DNA from: Rhodovulum sp. | GTDB lineage: Bacteria > Pseudomonadota > Alphaproteobacteria > Rhodobacterales > Rhodobacteraceae | DNA: 64,000 bases | Assembly (NCBI GenBank): GCA_002706605.1 | Contig: PALT01000033.1 | Coordinates: forward strand, 372,001-436,000 | Direction of reading: 5' to 3' | Part shown: positions 35,554-44,979 of the stretch, piece after piece | Position numbering within the stretch: the first letter of the stretch is position 1 | Layout: the number at the start of each line of letters is the position of its first letter | Notes under the pieces: generated by a model | What the model saw: the letters and a program-made list of their open reading frames with translations, nothing else | What the model was told of the DNA's origin: nothing | Database searches by the model: none | Translations under genes and position numbers: made by a program

Positions 35554-36018
35554 TTAGTCGATCTCGAACACACCGTCGATTTCGACGGCCACGCCAAAGG
35601 GCAACGACGCCGCACTGACGGCCGAGCGCGCGTGCTTGCCCGCATCGCCCAACGCCTCGGCCAGCAGGTTGGAGGCGCCGTTGATAACCTTGGGCTGATC
35701 GCCGAAATCGGGCGTCGAGTTCACAAAGCCGGTCAGTTTGACCACGCGTTTCAGGCGGTCCAGATCGCCGCCACAGGCCGCTTTGACCTGAGCCAGCAGG
35801 GCAATCGCGCAGGTTTCGGCGGCTTTCATGCCGTCCTCGACCGACATGGTGTCGCCCAGTTTGCCAACGGTCAACGCACCGTCTTTGCTTGCGACCTGAC
35901 CCGAGACGTGGACCAGATTGCCGCTGATGACGAAGGGCACATAGTTCGCGGCGGGGGCCGGTGCCTCGGGCAGGGTGATGCCCATTTCGGCCAGCTTTTG
36001 TTCAAAGGTTCCGCTCAT
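35554..36018 (-). CDS. RidA family protein
   Basis: 154 residues, RidA (YjgF/YER057c) family. These proteins hydrolyse reactive enamines and imines from PLP enzymes such as threonine dehydratase. The conserved Arg is in HARSAVSAASLPFGVAVE. The length is larger than archetypal RidA (about 128 aa), as in the Rid4-7 type subfamilies. The ATG is chosen over an in-frame codon 33 nt upstream because GAGAGACTG precedes it. It heads a five-gene operon. Confidence 0.88.
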   Translation of the reverse strand: MSGTFEQKLAEMGITLPEAPAPAANYVPFVISGNLVHVSGQVASKDGALTVGKLGDTMSVEDGMKAAETCAIALLAQVKAACGGDLDRLKRVVKLTGFVNSTPDFGDQPKVINGASNLLAEALGDAGKHARSAVSAASLPFGVAVEIDGVFEID

Positions 36019-36087
36019 TTTCAGTCTCTCCAGATACGGGTTTGGCGGCACGCTAGCCGCGCCATCGGGCGGTGAAAACCCCCGAAA

Positions 36088-37395
36088 TCAGGTTTCGCGG
36101 AACGCGCGGTTAAAGTAATCCGCCAGCGGTTTGATCAGATAGGCCAGAGGCGAGCGATCGGCGGTGCGAATATAGCTCTCAACGGGCATGCCGGGCACGA
36201 TGCGCTTGTCCCCCAAAAGTTCCGCCTGCCCCTCATCCAGAATGATTTCGACACCGTAATAGTTGGCGCGGGTCGCCTCATCCTCGAACGTGTCGGCGGA
36301 CACCTGAATGACCTGACCGACCAGATCGGGGGTCGTGCGTTGATCAAAGGCCGAGAATTTCATCGTCACGGGTTGGCCCACGAACACCTCATCGCGGTGG
36401 ATCGGTTCGACGCGGGCATCAATCACCAGCGGTCGGTCCTGCGGCACGATATAGAGCAGGGGATCGGCCTGTTGCACCACGGCGCGCGACGCAAACACGG
36501 TCATGCCATAGACGATCCCGCCCACGGGCGCGCGGATTTCCAGACGGTCCAATTGGGCCAGCAGGGACAGGCGTCGTTCAACCAGTTCCAGTTCGCGAAA
36601 TTGCAGGTCGCGCAGGCGGGTGATCGCCTCTTCGCGTTTGCCGGTCTGAAGCTGTAGCTTTTCCAGTTCGATCTCAGTGATGCGCCCTTGGGCCTGTGCG
36701 GCCGAGGCGGTCAGTTCGCCGACCTGACCCTCAAGCGCGGCGGCCTCCCGTTGCAGGGCCAGAACGCGGGATGCCTGTGCCAGACCCTTGTCCAGCAGGG
36801 ATTGCTGGTCGTCCAGCTCCATCTTGATCAGGTCAAGCTGACGGCTGAGCGCCTCTTGTTGCGCCTCGATGCCCTGCACCTGATCGACGATCTGGGCGCT
36901 GCGCTTGTCCAGCTGCTCGACCGCCTGTGCGCCGGTCACAAGGCGCGCGGTAAACAGGCGTTCCTGCCCGTCCAGCAAATCCTGAACCTCAGGGCGGGTC
37001 TTGGCGATCTCGATCAGATCAGCGTCAAAGGTGATCGTTTCGGCATTGTCCTGTTCGGCCTCAAGCCGTCCGCGCCGCGCCATCAGTTCAAACAACTGGC
37101 CCTCGACAATTGCCAGTTCGGTGCGCAATTCGGACGCGTCCAGACGGATCAATACGTCACCGGCGGCAACGATGTCGCCCTCTTTGACCTCAATCGTGTC
37201 GACCACGCCGCCGTCGGGGTGTTGCACCACTTGGCGGTTCTGTTCGACCTTGACGCGGCCGCTTGCGATAATCGCGCCGGAAATATTGGCCATGACGGAC
37301 CACGTCCCGAACCCGCCAACAAGTAGCAGCAGCGCAAACAGCCCCGTCAGGATCGGGCCGCGTGCGGACCATTTGGGTGTGTCTTGCGGGGTCAT
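36088..37395 (-). CDS. HlyD family type I secretion periplasmic adaptor
   Basis: 435 residues. A short cytoplasmic N-terminus, one membrane helix (about 14-38), a lipoyl-like region ([20 protein letters not shown]), a long coiled-coil hairpin (about 90-270) and the C-terminal barrel with [14 protein letters not shown]-type strands and PGMPVESYI. It bridges the ABC transporter to an outer-membrane TolC channel. The ATG overlaps the stop of the ABC gene (ATGA). Confidence 0.93.
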   Translation of the reverse strand: MTPQDTPKWSARGPILTGLFALLLLVGGFGTWSVMANISGAIIASGRVKVEQNRQVVQHPDGGVVDTIEVKEGDIVAAGDVLIRLDASELRTELAIVEGQLFELMARRGRLEAEQDNAETITFDADLIEIAKTRPEVQDLLDGQERLFTARLVTGAQAVEQLDKRSAQIVDQVQGIEAQQEALSRQLDLIKMELDDQQSLLDKGLAQASRVLALQREAAALEGQVGELTASAAQAQGRITEIELEKLQLQTGKREEAITRLRDLQFRELELVERRLSLLAQLDRLEIRAPVGGIVYGMTVFASRAVVQQADPLLYIVPQDRPLVIDARVEPIHRDEVFVGQPVTMKFSAFDQRTTPDLVGQVIQVSADTFEDEATRANYYGVEIILDEGQAELLGDKRIVPGMPVESYIRTADRSPLAYLIKPLADYFNRAFRET

Positions 37396-39128
37396 GAAAC
37401 GCCTCCGGTGCCTTGGGTGCGTGAGATTTGGGCGTGGTTTTTGACGTTGTCGCGCAGGATTTCGTCGCGGGGGCCGAACGCCTTGCGCGTGCCGCCCTCA
37501 ATCACCAGCAACAGGTCGCATTCCTGAATGGCGGCGGGGCGGTGGGCCATGATCAAGACCGCGCTGCCCGCCTCTTTGGCCTGACGGATAGCGGTGTTCA
37601 GGGCCATCGACCCCTCGTTGTCGAGGTTCGAGTTCGGCTCATCCAGTACCAGAATAACCGGTTCGTCATAGAGGGCACGGGCAAGGCCGATGCGTTGCAA
37701 TTGCCCGCCCGACAGGTTGCCGCCATTGGCGGTGACGCGGGTGTCATAGCCTTGGGGCAGGGAGACGATCATGTCATGCGCGGCGGCCTTTTTCGCGGCG
37801 GCGACGACCTTTTCCGCGTCCGGTTCGCGGGCCATTTTGGCGATGTTTTCCGCGATCGTGCCTTCAAACAGGACGACGCGCTGGGGCAGGTATCCCACAT
37901 AGCTGCCCAAGACATCCGGCTCGAACTGATCCAGCGACGCGCCATCCAACCGGATGCTGCCCCCTGCGGGGCGCCAAATGCCGGTCAGCGCGCGGGCAAG
38001 GGTCGATTTTCCCGCGCCCGATGCGCCGATCACGCCGACGGCCTGACCAGGCTCAAGCGAAAAGTTCAACAGTTTGAGCGCGGCGGTCTTCTGTCCCGGC
38101 GGAATAATGGTCAGTTGCTGAACGTCCAGTTTCGCACTGGGCCGTGGCAGGGCGGTGCGCGGCGGTTGGGTCGGAAAATCCTCAAGCAATGTGCCAAGGT
38201 TGCGCCAACCGCGAAACGCCGCCTGAACGTTTGACCACTGCCCAACGGCCTGTTCAATCGGGGCAAGCGCACGGCCCAGCAGGATCGAGGACGCAATCAT
38301 CGCGCCGCCCGTCACAGATCCCTGCAACACCAAATAGGCACCCAGCGCCAGCATCGCGGATTGCAAGAACTGACGAAACGTCTTGGTCAGCATCGTAAAC
38401 AGACCCGAGGTGTCGGCCGCGCGCAATTGGGCGCGTTGGGCGTTCACCCGTGCCTCACCCCAGCGCGAAAAGGTCGCGCCGCGCATGCCGAGGGCCTGAA
38501 TGGTCTCGCTTTCGTTGCGCAATTGTCCGGTCAGGGTCTCGGATTTGGCGTGCGCTGCGCTGGCCTCGGCGCTTGGTCCGCGGGACCGCATTTGGTTGGT
38601 CAGGGCCACAAGGATCAGGATACCACCCCCGATCATCGCGGCGATGCCCAGCCACGGATGGAACAGGAAAATTCCGAACAGGAAAAGCGGCGTCCACGGG
38701 ATGTCGAAAATCGCCATGAAGACGGGGGTCGAGACCGCGCGCTGCACCGCCTCTAGGTCGCGAATGCCGGTTGAGGGCGGGCGTTTGGGGTCGGCGGCAC
38801 TGCGCAAAACGGCGTCAAACACGCGCAGGTCCAGGAGGCTCTGGAATTTATTGGCGGCGCGGGCGGCGACACGGCCCCGCACATAGTCCAGCGTGCCCAT
38901 CATCACGAACAGAAACGCCACCAGCGCCGAGAGCGCCACAAGCGTTTCCTCGGACCCGCTGCCCAGCACGCGGTCATAGACCTGTAGCATGAACAACGGC
39001 CCCGTCAGCATCAGCAGGTTCACAAAGACACTAAAGATCAGGATGCTGAAAAACAGCGCATTTCCCTGACGCCATGCCTGACGCAACTCGGGTTTGCCTG
39101 CGGGGGTCGGCCGCGATGTTTTGGCCAC
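37392..39128 (-). CDS. type I secretion system ABC transporter (PrtD/AprD type)
   Basis: 578 residues. A membrane domain of about six helices without C39 peptidase or CLD domain precedes an ATPase. Walker A is GASGAGKST (around residue 370), signature [13 protein letters not shown], Walker [14 protein letters not shown]. It exports unprocessed proteins, often RTX-type, in one step. It starts with GTG; AGAGGG lies 6 nt upstream, and longer frames lack a ribosome site. No TolC gene or RTX substrate lies nearby. Confidence 0.93.
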   Translation of the reverse strand: MAKTSRPTPAGKPELRQAWRQGNALFFSILIFSVFVNLLMLTGPLFMLQVYDRVLGSGSEETLVALSALVAFLFVMMGTLDYVRGRVAARAANKFQSLLDLRVFDAVLRSAADPKRPPSTGIRDLEAVQRAVSTPVFMAIFDIPWTPLFLFGIFLFHPWLGIAAMIGGGILILVALTNQMRSRGPSAEASAAHAKSETLTGQLRNESETIQALGMRGATFSRWGEARVNAQRAQLRAADTSGLFTMLTKTFRQFLQSAMLALGAYLVLQGSVTGGAMIASSILLGRALAPIEQAVGQWSNVQAAFRGWRNLGTLLEDFPTQPPRTALPRPSAKLDVQQLTIIPPGQKTAALKLLNFSLEPGQAVGVIGASGAGKSTLARALTGIWRPAGGSIRLDGASLDQFEPDVLGSYVGYLPQRVVLFEGTIAENIAKMAREPDAEKVVAAAKKAAAHDMIVSLPQGYDTRVTANGGNLSGGQLQRIGLARALYDEPVILVLDEPNSNLDNEGSMALNTAIRQAKEAGSAVLIMAHRPAAIQECDLLLVIEGGTRKAFGPRDEILRDNVKNHAQISRTQGTGGVS

Positions 39129-39272
39129 TGTTTGCCCTCTTCGTTCAATTAACCGGCACTTGGGTGCCTCTGTCGCTGATAGGCCACATCCCGACCGCCA
39201 CACGTCTTGTGGCTCTGGGCTTCTGCGCTATGTAACCTATGGTGCAGCGATCTTAGGTTCGAATCTACGGTA

Positions 39273-40025
39273 ATGCGATTGTTTAATAGGACACAAACAG
39301 TAAAGACTCTGACACTGACCACATCTTTGGCGATGTTGGCGGCCTGTAGCACTGCGCCCGCCGGGTCCGAGTTCAATGACCCCTATGAGGCGCATAACCG
39401 CGAAGTGCACGCGGGGAACAAGTCGCTGGACACCCATGTGGTGCGCCCCGTGTCCCAAGGGTATGGCACGGCTGTGCCCGAACCCGTCCGCAAAGGCGTC
39501 AGCAACTTTGCTGAGAACCTTGATCTGCCGCGGATGGTTGTGAACGACCTGCTGCAGTTGAAACTGGAAGACGCCTTCGTGAACTCGGGCCGGTTCCTGT
39601 TCAACAGCACGATCGGTCTGGCCGGAATTTTCGACCCCGCCTCGTCGATCGACCTTTATGCGCGCGACACCGATTTCGGTGAAACCCTGCATGTCTGGGG
39701 CGTTGGCGAAGGTGCCTATCTTGAGGTGCCCGTGCTTGGCCCGTCCACCGAACGTGATCTGGTGGGCACGGTTGTCGATTTCGCGATGAACCCGACGCGG
39801 GTGCTTGCCACCGGTGATCTGAGTGCCGCGAACACGGCGGCGGATATCGGCGCACAGGTTGGTGATCGCTATGAATATTCGGATTTGGTCGACGAAGTCC
39901 TATATGAGAGTGCAGACAGCTATGCCCAAGCGCGTCTTCTGTACCTGCAGAACCGTCGGTTTGAGCTGAACGCTGGTGAAGAACCCGAGTATCTGGACCC
40001 GTATGAGGACCTTTATGCAGAGTAA
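39273..40025 (+). CDS. mlaA: MlaA (VacJ) family outer-membrane lipoprotein
   Basis: 250 residues. The signal peptide ends in lipobox MLAAC. Mature family motifs are NDPYEAHNREVH, VPEPVRKGVSNFAENL and LDPASSIDLY-type FDPASS. MlaA sits in the outer membrane and removes phospholipids from the outer leaflet, handing them to MlaC. Translation of mlaC begins 11 nt inside its end. Divergent from the secretion ABC gene. Confidence 0.94.
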   Translation: MRLFNRTQTVKTLTLTTSLAMLAACSTAPAGSEFNDPYEAHNREVHAGNKSLDTHVVRPVSQGYGTAVPEPVRKGVSNFAENLDLPRMVVNDLLQLKLEDAFVNSGRFLFNSTIGLAGIFDPASSIDLYARDTDFGETLHVWGVGEGAYLEVPVLGPSTERDLVGTVVDFAMNPTRVLATGDLSAANTAADIGAQVGDRYEYSDLVDEVLYESADSYAQARLLYLQNRRFELNAGEEPEYLDPYEDLYAE

Positions 40026-40614
40026 ACTTTCCCGCCGTACCGTATTGGCCGCCGCAGCCGGCGCCGCGGTGATGTGCCCCTTGTCGGCGCTGGCGTTGAG
40101 CACCGATCAAGCCAGCCGCCTGATCCAAGGCCTGGTCGAAGAGATCAACGGCGCGATCAACGCGGGCTCGTCCGACGCGCAACTGTACCGCACGTTTGAA
40201 CGCATCTTTGCGAAATACGCGGATGTGCGCATCATCGCGCAATCGGCCCTTGGGGTCACGGCCCGCTCGGCAAGCGCATCGGAACTGAACGCCTTTACCG
40301 ATGCCTTCAGCGGCTATATCGCGCGTAAATACGGCAAACGCTTCCGCGAATTCGTGGGTGGCCGGATCGAAGTGAAATCCGCCAAGGCCGTGAAGTCGTT
40401 TTATGAGGTCAAAACAACCGCCTTTATCAAAGGCGAGGCCCCGTTCGAGGTGATCTTCCTTGTCTCGGACAAAAGCGGCCGCGACCTGTTCTTCAACATG
40501 TACATCGAAGGCGTGAACATGTTGGCCACCGAACGCACCGAAATCGGCGCCATGCTGGACCGCCGCGGTGGCGATCTGGGCAAGCTGATCGAAGACATCA
40601 AAAAAGCCGGCTGA
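40015..40614 (+). CDS. mlaC: MlaC family phospholipid-binding periplasmic protein
   Basis: 199 residues. The signal peptide carries an SRRTVL motif and is followed by AAAAGAAVMC, which resembles a Tat signal more than a plain Sec signal. The mature part matches the Ttg2D/MlaC fold (FERIFAKYADVRIIAQSALGV, FSGYIARKYGKRF). It ferries phospholipids between MlaA and the MlaFEDB complex. GAGGA precedes the ATG, which lies inside the end of mlaA. A strong terminator follows. mlaFEDB are not in the window. Confidence 0.93.
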   Translation: MQSKLSRRTVLAAAAGAAVMCPLSALALSTDQASRLIQGLVEEINGAINAGSSDAQLYRTFERIFAKYADVRIIAQSALGVTARSASASELNAFTDAFSGYIARKYGKRFREFVGGRIEVKSAKAVKSFYEVKTTAFIKGEAPFEVIFLVSDKSGRDLFFNMYIEGVNMLATERTEIGAMLDRRGGDLGKLIEDIKKAG

Positions 40615-40635
40615 TCCACAGCCTCAGTTGAATGC

Positions 40636-40672
40636 AAAACGGCTCCCGAAGATACCTTCGGGAGCCGTTTTT
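40636..40672. terminator. strong intrinsic terminator after mlaC
   Basis: A perfect 16-bp stem beginning AAAACGGCTCCCGAAG, 4-nt loop ATAC, right arm ending in TTTTT. It is convergent with the PBP1 gene and flanked by an A-run on the left, so it can act in both directions. Confidence 0.93.
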
Positions 40673-40700
40673 GACTTTTATGCCCGCCTGATCGTTTCGC

Positions 40701-42875
40701 TCAGTCGAAAATCGACCGCAGGACGTTCAGCAGCAGTTGCTCGCGCTCTTTTTCCTTCTGTTTATTATTGCGCGGTTGGGCGTTCGGGGCCTTGGGCGTG
40801 TTCGCGGGGGGTGCGGGGTGGGCCATGGGCAGGGGCCGTGCGGGTAGGCCTTCGTGCACGCGGACCATGGTTTCGTGCCAGATTTCGGCGGGTAGGCCAC
40901 CGCCTGTCACGCCGGTCAGGGGCGTGTTGTTGTCATAGCCCATCCACACACCCGCCACATAATCGGCGGTGAACCCGATAAACCACGCATCGCGCGCCGC
41001 TTGGGTCGTGCCGGTTTTGCCAGCGGCCTCGCGGTCGGGTAGTTTGGCGCGGCGGCCTGTGCCGTCCTCAACCACGCGGCTCATCATAAAGATCAGGTTG
41101 CGCGCGGCGTCTTCGGAAATCACGCGTTCGCCCAGACCGCCGGTTTGACCGATCAGGGGTGTGTCGTCGCCCTGTAGGCGCAGTTCCATCAGGCCATATG
41201 GCTTCACGCTTGTCCCGCCGTTCAAAATGCCCGCATAGGCACCGGTGATTTCAAGCAGTGTTGTTTCAGAGGACCCAAGTGCGATGGCGGGGCCTTGGGC
41301 GATGTCGCTCTCAATGCCGAACCCCGCCGCGATATCGCGCACCGCGTCGCGGCCCACGGATTCCGACACGCGGATCGCTGGGATGTTCAACGAATCCTTA
41401 AGCGCCTCAACCAGCGTCACCCGACCCTTAAAGTCGTTGGTATAGTTCTTGGGCGTGTAGGGGCCCGATCCCGGGACGTCGATGGTGATGGGTTCGTCCA
41501 CCACGGTCGCATAGGGGGTAAAGCCCAAATCCATCGCCGCCGCATAGACAAAGGGTTTGAACGCCGAACCGGGCTGACGCCACGCCATTGTGGCACGGTT
41601 GAATGCGCCGCTGACCTTAGTCTTGCGCCCGCCCACCATGGCACGCACGGCCCCGTCGGCGGACATGACGACGATGGCCGCCTGCGCCTCGGACCATTCG
41701 CGGACCTTCGTGGCAAAGATTTCCTTCATCGCCTCTTCGGCGGCGGTTTGCAGACGCTGATCGAACGTGGTGCGGATCACCACGTCCTCGGTGGTGTCGC
41801 GGGTCAGGAACTTGGGGCCCGTTTCCATCACCCAGTCGGCGTAATAGCCACCTGCGCGCGCCGCTGCGGCCTCGGACAGGGTGGCGGGGTTGGTGATCGC
41901 GTTCTGGGCCTCGGCCGTGGAGATATAGCCCTGATCCTCCATCAGGCTGACGACCAAGGCGGCGCGGTTCTGGGCGCGCTCAAGGTTGCTGGTCGGCGCA
42001 TAGGTCGATGGCGCCTTGAGCAGACCGGCCAGCATCGCGGCCTCGGCCACGTTCACGGAATTGGCGGATTTGCCGAAATAGCGCTCGCTTGCGGCCTCAA
42101 ACCCGCGGGCACCGGCGCCCAGATAGGCGCGGTTCAGATAGATGGTCAGGATCTCGTCCTTGGTGAACTTGACCTCCATCGCCATGGCATAGACCGCCTC
42201 TTTGATCTTTCGCCCGATGGTGGTGCGGCGACAGTCGGCCTCATATTCGGCCTCGGTCTTCCATTGGGTGGCGTCGTATTCGACCCCGAGACACAGCAGT
42301 TTCGCGGTTTGCTGGGTGATGGTTGAGCCACCGTGACCGGACAGGGGGCCACGGCCTTCGCGCAGGTTGATGCGGATGGCACTAGCGATCCCTTTGGGGT
42401 CAATGCCGGGGTGCCAGCGGAACCGCTTGTCCTCTGTCGCGATGACGGCGTCGCGCAGGGCAGGGGCGACAGTGTCGGCAGTGATCTGTCCGCCGAACTG
42501 ATCGCCGCGCCACGCAAAGATCTTGCCGTCACGGTCCAGCAAAGTGACAGAGCCACGGGTCCGCGCGTCCAAAAGTGCCGTATGTTCGGGCAGTGTGGTG
42601 GTGAAATACAGAACGGCCAGGCCGATGATCATGGCTGTGACGAATCCCAAACGCCATGTCACCCGCCAGATCAGCCCGATGACCCATCGCACCAGCCCTG
42701 TCAGCCAGCCGACAGGCCCTTTGCGCACCGGTGCTTTGCGCTTGGATGCGGTTCTTCGCGCGGCGGCCTTGGGTTTTGTAGGTGCTTTTTTCTTTGGTGT
42801 CGGGGGTTTACGCGTCTGGCGACGGTCTGCAACCAACGGGGGCTTGCGCCCGTTTTTACCACTATTACTGCTCAT
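40701..42875 (-). CDS. bifunctional class A penicillin-binding protein (PBP1A/1C family)
   Basis: 724 residues. A very basic cytoplasmic N-terminus (KPPTPKKKAPTKPKAAARR) and one membrane helix (about 75-95) precede a GT51 transglycosylase domain (ATEDKRFRWHPGID and GGSTITQQTAKLL, about residues 145-300). The transpeptidase domain has SAFK (in QPGSAFKPF), SLN and KTGTTQ. It polymerises and cross-links peptidoglycan at the periplasmic face. A recognisable -35/-10 pair lies 31-59 nt upstream. The C-terminal 40 residues are Pro- and Asn-rich. Confidence 0.94.
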   Translation of the reverse strand: MSSNSGKNGRKPPLVADRRQTRKPPTPKKKAPTKPKAAARRTASKRKAPVRKGPVGWLTGLVRWVIGLIWRVTWRLGFVTAMIIGLAVLYFTTTLPEHTALLDARTRGSVTLLDRDGKIFAWRGDQFGGQITADTVAPALRDAVIATEDKRFRWHPGIDPKGIASAIRINLREGRGPLSGHGGSTITQQTAKLLCLGVEYDATQWKTEAEYEADCRRTTIGRKIKEAVYAMAMEVKFTKDEILTIYLNRAYLGAGARGFEAASERYFGKSANSVNVAEAAMLAGLLKAPSTYAPTSNLERAQNRAALVVSLMEDQGYISTAEAQNAITNPATLSEAAAARAGGYYADWVMETGPKFLTRDTTEDVVIRTTFDQRLQTAAEEAMKEIFATKVREWSEAQAAIVVMSADGAVRAMVGGRKTKVSGAFNRATMAWRQPGSAFKPFVYAAAMDLGFTPYATVVDEPITIDVPGSGPYTPKNYTNDFKGRVTLVEALKDSLNIPAIRVSESVGRDAVRDIAAGFGIESDIAQGPAIALGSSETTLLEITGAYAGILNGGTSVKPYGLMELRLQGDDTPLIGQTGGLGERVISEDAARNLIFMMSRVVEDGTGRRAKLPDREAAGKTGTTQAARDAWFIGFTADYVAGVWMGYDNNTPLTGVTGGGLPAEIWHETMVRVHEGLPARPLPMAHPAPPANTPKAPNAQPRNNKQKEKEREQLLLNVLRSIFD

Positions 42876-42905
42876 CCTGTCCTCAGGAGTTTACTTATTA
42901 AACGT

Positions 42906-42934
42906 AGAATAGCCTGAGCACATAGGAATGTCAG
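42906..42934 (-). promoter_or_regulatory. putative promoter of the PBP1 gene
   Basis: On the minus strand CTGACA (42934-42929) and TATTCT (42911-42906) are separated by exactly 17 nt, and the start codon follows about 30 nt after the -10. Good match to a sigma-70-type promoter. Confidence 0.55.
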
Positions 42935-43132
42935 GACCTACCGAAAAGGGGGTATGTGGTTTTTGATGCGCTTAAAAAACAATCAAACTACACGAATTGT
43001 GCAAAAAATGTGCAACTTTGCCCGGTTTGCCGTCGTGGGCCACCCCAGAACTGCTTGAGAAATACGCAGAGTCGCGCCCCTTATGCCCCCGTGGAACCCG
43101 CAGGGAAACCTGCCAAACGGAAGGGTAATGAC

Positions 43133-43471
43133 GTGAAGTTGATCATTGCAGCAATCAAGCCGTTCAAGCTGGAGGAGGTCCGGGAAGCCCTGACCGCCAT
43201 CGGCGTTCGCGGCATGATGGTGACAGAAATCAAGGGCTTTGGCTCGCAGTCCGGTCACACCGAAATCTATCGCGGTGCAGAATACGCTGTGAACTTTGTC
43301 CCCAAAGTTAAACTGGAAATCGTGGTAAGCGCGGCTATGGCCGATCAGGTTGTTGAAACCATCGCAACCACCGCGAAAACCGACAAAATCGGCGACGGCA
43401 AGATCTTTGTTCTTGACGTTAACCAAGCCGTGCGTGTGCGCACCGGCGAAACGAACGACGACGCGCTGTAA
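43133..43471 (+). CDS. glnK: nitrogen regulatory protein P-II (GlnK/GlnB type)
   Basis: 112 residues. PII proteins are small trimeric signal proteins that sense 2-oxoglutarate and ATP/ADP and bind AmtB, adenylyltransferase and NtrB. The N-terminus KLIIAAIKPFKLEEVREAL and the T-loop GHTEIYRGAEYAVNFVPK with uridylylatable Tyr 51 are present. The gene starts with GTG, preceded by AAGGG 8 nt upstream, and gives exactly the canonical length. It lies 35 nt before amtB, the standard glnK-amtB pairing, so GlnK is preferred over GlnB. Confidence 0.95.
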   Translation: MKLIIAAIKPFKLEEVREALTAIGVRGMMVTEIKGFGSQSGHTEIYRGAEYAVNFVPKVKLEIVVSAAMADQVVETIATTAKTDKIGDGKIFVLDVNQAVRVRTGETNDDAL

Positions 43472-43506
43472 GCGCCGCGCATATCCTCGACAAAGGACAA
43501 GTGAAT

Positions 43507-44841
43507 ATGAAAATGCATAAGCTTCTTCCCATCGCGGCGGCCGCAGTGGCCCTCCCGTCGCTGGGTCTGGCGCAAGAGGCAGAGGTCCCTGCCGCTGTGC
43601 CGACCGATGTGGTCTGGATCCTGAACTCGGTGCTGTTCCTGGTTGGCGGTTTCCTGGTTTTCTTCATGGCAGCCGGTTTTGCCATGCTGGAAGCCGGTCT
43701 GGTCCGCTCCAAAAACGTTACCATGCAGCTGACGAAAAACGTTGCGCTGTTCTCGCTGGCGTCGATCTTTTACTACCTGATCGGCTATAACCTGATGTAC
43801 CCGCTGGGTGACTGGGCAATCGACGGTGTCTTCTCGGCTCTGTTCCCGGCCATCGGTGTTCTGGAAGCTGTTGGTGTTGATGCCGCTGGTGTTGACGATT
43901 ACGCATACGCCTCCACCGCTTCGGACTTCTTCTTCCAGCTGATGTTCTGTGCGGCAACCGCATCGATCGTTTCGGGTACTCTGGCCGAGCGTATCAAACT
44001 GTGGCCCTTCCTGATCTTCACGATCATCCTGACCTCGATCATCTACCCGCTGCAAGCGTCGTGGAAATGGGGCGGTGGCTTCTTGGACGAAGCTGGCTTC
44101 CTGGACTTCGCTGGTTCGACCGTTGTGCACTCGGTTGGTGGCTGGGCCGCTCTGGTTGGCGCGCTGATCCTGGGTCCGCGTATCGGCAAGTACAAAGACG
44201 GCAAAACCATCCCGATGCCCGGTTCGAACCTGACCCTGGCAACGCTGGGTACGTTCATCCTGTGGCTGGGTTGGTTCGGCTTTAACGGCGGTTCGCAGCT
44301 GGCTATGGGTTCGATCGGTGACGTTGCTGACGTATCGCGTATCTTTGCGAACACCAACGCTGCGGCTGCTGGTGGTGCGATCGTTGCTCTGATCCTGACC
44401 CAAGTTCTGTACAAGAAGCCTGACCTCACCATGATCCTGAACGGCGCACTGGCCGGTCTGGTCTCGATCACCGCTGAGCCGCTGACCCCGTCGCTGGGCG
44501 CTGCTACGATCATCGGTGGTATCGGTGGTGCTCTGGTTGTCTTCTCGGTTCCGCTGCTGGACAAACTGAAGATCGACGACGTTGTTGGTGCGATCCCGGT
44601 TCACCTGGTGTGCGGCATCTGGGGCACGATCGCAGTTGTCTTCACCAACGGTGACGCATCGCTGGGCACGCAGCTCTACTCGATCATGGTTGTCGGTATC
44701 TTTGTATCGGTATCGTCGGCCATCGTTTGGTTCATCCTGAAAGCGGTCATGGGTATCCGTGTCAGCGAAGAGGAAGAGATCAACGGTCTGGATATGGCTG
44801 AGCTGGGTATGGAAGCATATCCCGAGTTTTCGAAAGGCTAA
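43507..44841 (+). CDS. amtB: ammonium transporter AmtB
   Basis: 444 residues. A cleavable signal peptide (ends near LGLA) precedes eleven membrane helices. The pore twin histidines are in STVVHSVGGWAAL and GAIPVHLVCGIWG, and the Amt family motif is FNGGSQLA. It conducts ammonium across the inner membrane and is blocked by GlnK. Of three in-frame starts, the ATG at 43507 has AAAGGA at the best spacing. Codon use differs from neighbours: Ala GCT, Val GTT, Gly GGT and Leu CTG dominate. A UUCG-loop terminator follows. Confidence 0.96.
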   Translation: MKMHKLLPIAAAAVALPSLGLAQEAEVPAAVPTDVVWILNSVLFLVGGFLVFFMAAGFAMLEAGLVRSKNVTMQLTKNVALFSLASIFYYLIGYNLMYPLGDWAIDGVFSALFPAIGVLEAVGVDAAGVDDYAYASTASDFFFQLMFCAATASIVSGTLAERIKLWPFLIFTIILTSIIYPLQASWKWGGGFLDEAGFLDFAGSTVVHSVGGWAALVGALILGPRIGKYKDGKTIPMPGSNLTLATLGTFILWLGWFGFNGGSQLAMGSIGDVADVSRIFANTNAAAAGGAIVALILTQVLYKKPDLTMILNGALAGLVSITAEPLTPSLGAATIIGGIGGALVVFSVPLLDKLKIDDVVGAIPVHLVCGIWGTIAVVFTNGDASLGTQLYSIMVVGIFVSVSSAIVWFILKAVMGIRVSEEEEINGLDMAELGMEAYPEFSKG

Positions 44842-44870
44842 CATTCCTTCCAGTTAGTCTGAGATGACTT

Positions 44871-44897
44871 GCCCGGGCGTTCGCGCCCGGGCTTTTT
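44871..44897 (+). terminator. intrinsic terminator of glnK-amtB
   Basis: Perfect stem GCCCGGGCG / CGCCCGGGC with a TTCG tetraloop, followed by TTTTT. The tetraloop adds stability. Confidence 0.93.
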
Positions 44898-44917
44898 CTT
44901 TGTGGTGTCTGCGGATA

Positions 44918-44956
44918 CGAAAATGCCCCGCGGTCCAAGGATGGACGGCGGGGCAT
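44918..44956 (-). terminator. intrinsic terminator of the dapA-smpB-sseA-aminotransferase operon
   Basis: ATGCCCCGC(GGTCC) and (GGACG)GCGGGGCAT pair over 13-14 bp with one mismatch and a 6-nt loop. On the minus strand the stem is followed by TTTTCG. It lies 24 nt after the aminotransferase stop. Confidence 0.75.
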
Positions 44957-44979
44957 GAGTATTTAGGCCAAGATGAAGA

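Noticed and set aside
39245-39270. TTCGAAT with flanking GG resembling a tRNA T-arm
   Set aside because: The five-pair T-stem does not form and no acceptor, anticodon or D arm is found around it.
42876-43132. Search for a sigma-54 (-24/-12) promoter and NtrC inverted repeats before glnK
   Set aside because: Only a poor GG-N10-GC match at TGGTTTTTGATGCGCT was seen. The required TGGCAC/TTGC bases are missing.
43345-44844. A 499-codon open frame antisense to glnK/amtB
   Set aside because: It is rich in Gln, Arg and Asp runs and fully explained by codon bias of the amtB strand. The sense genes are certain.
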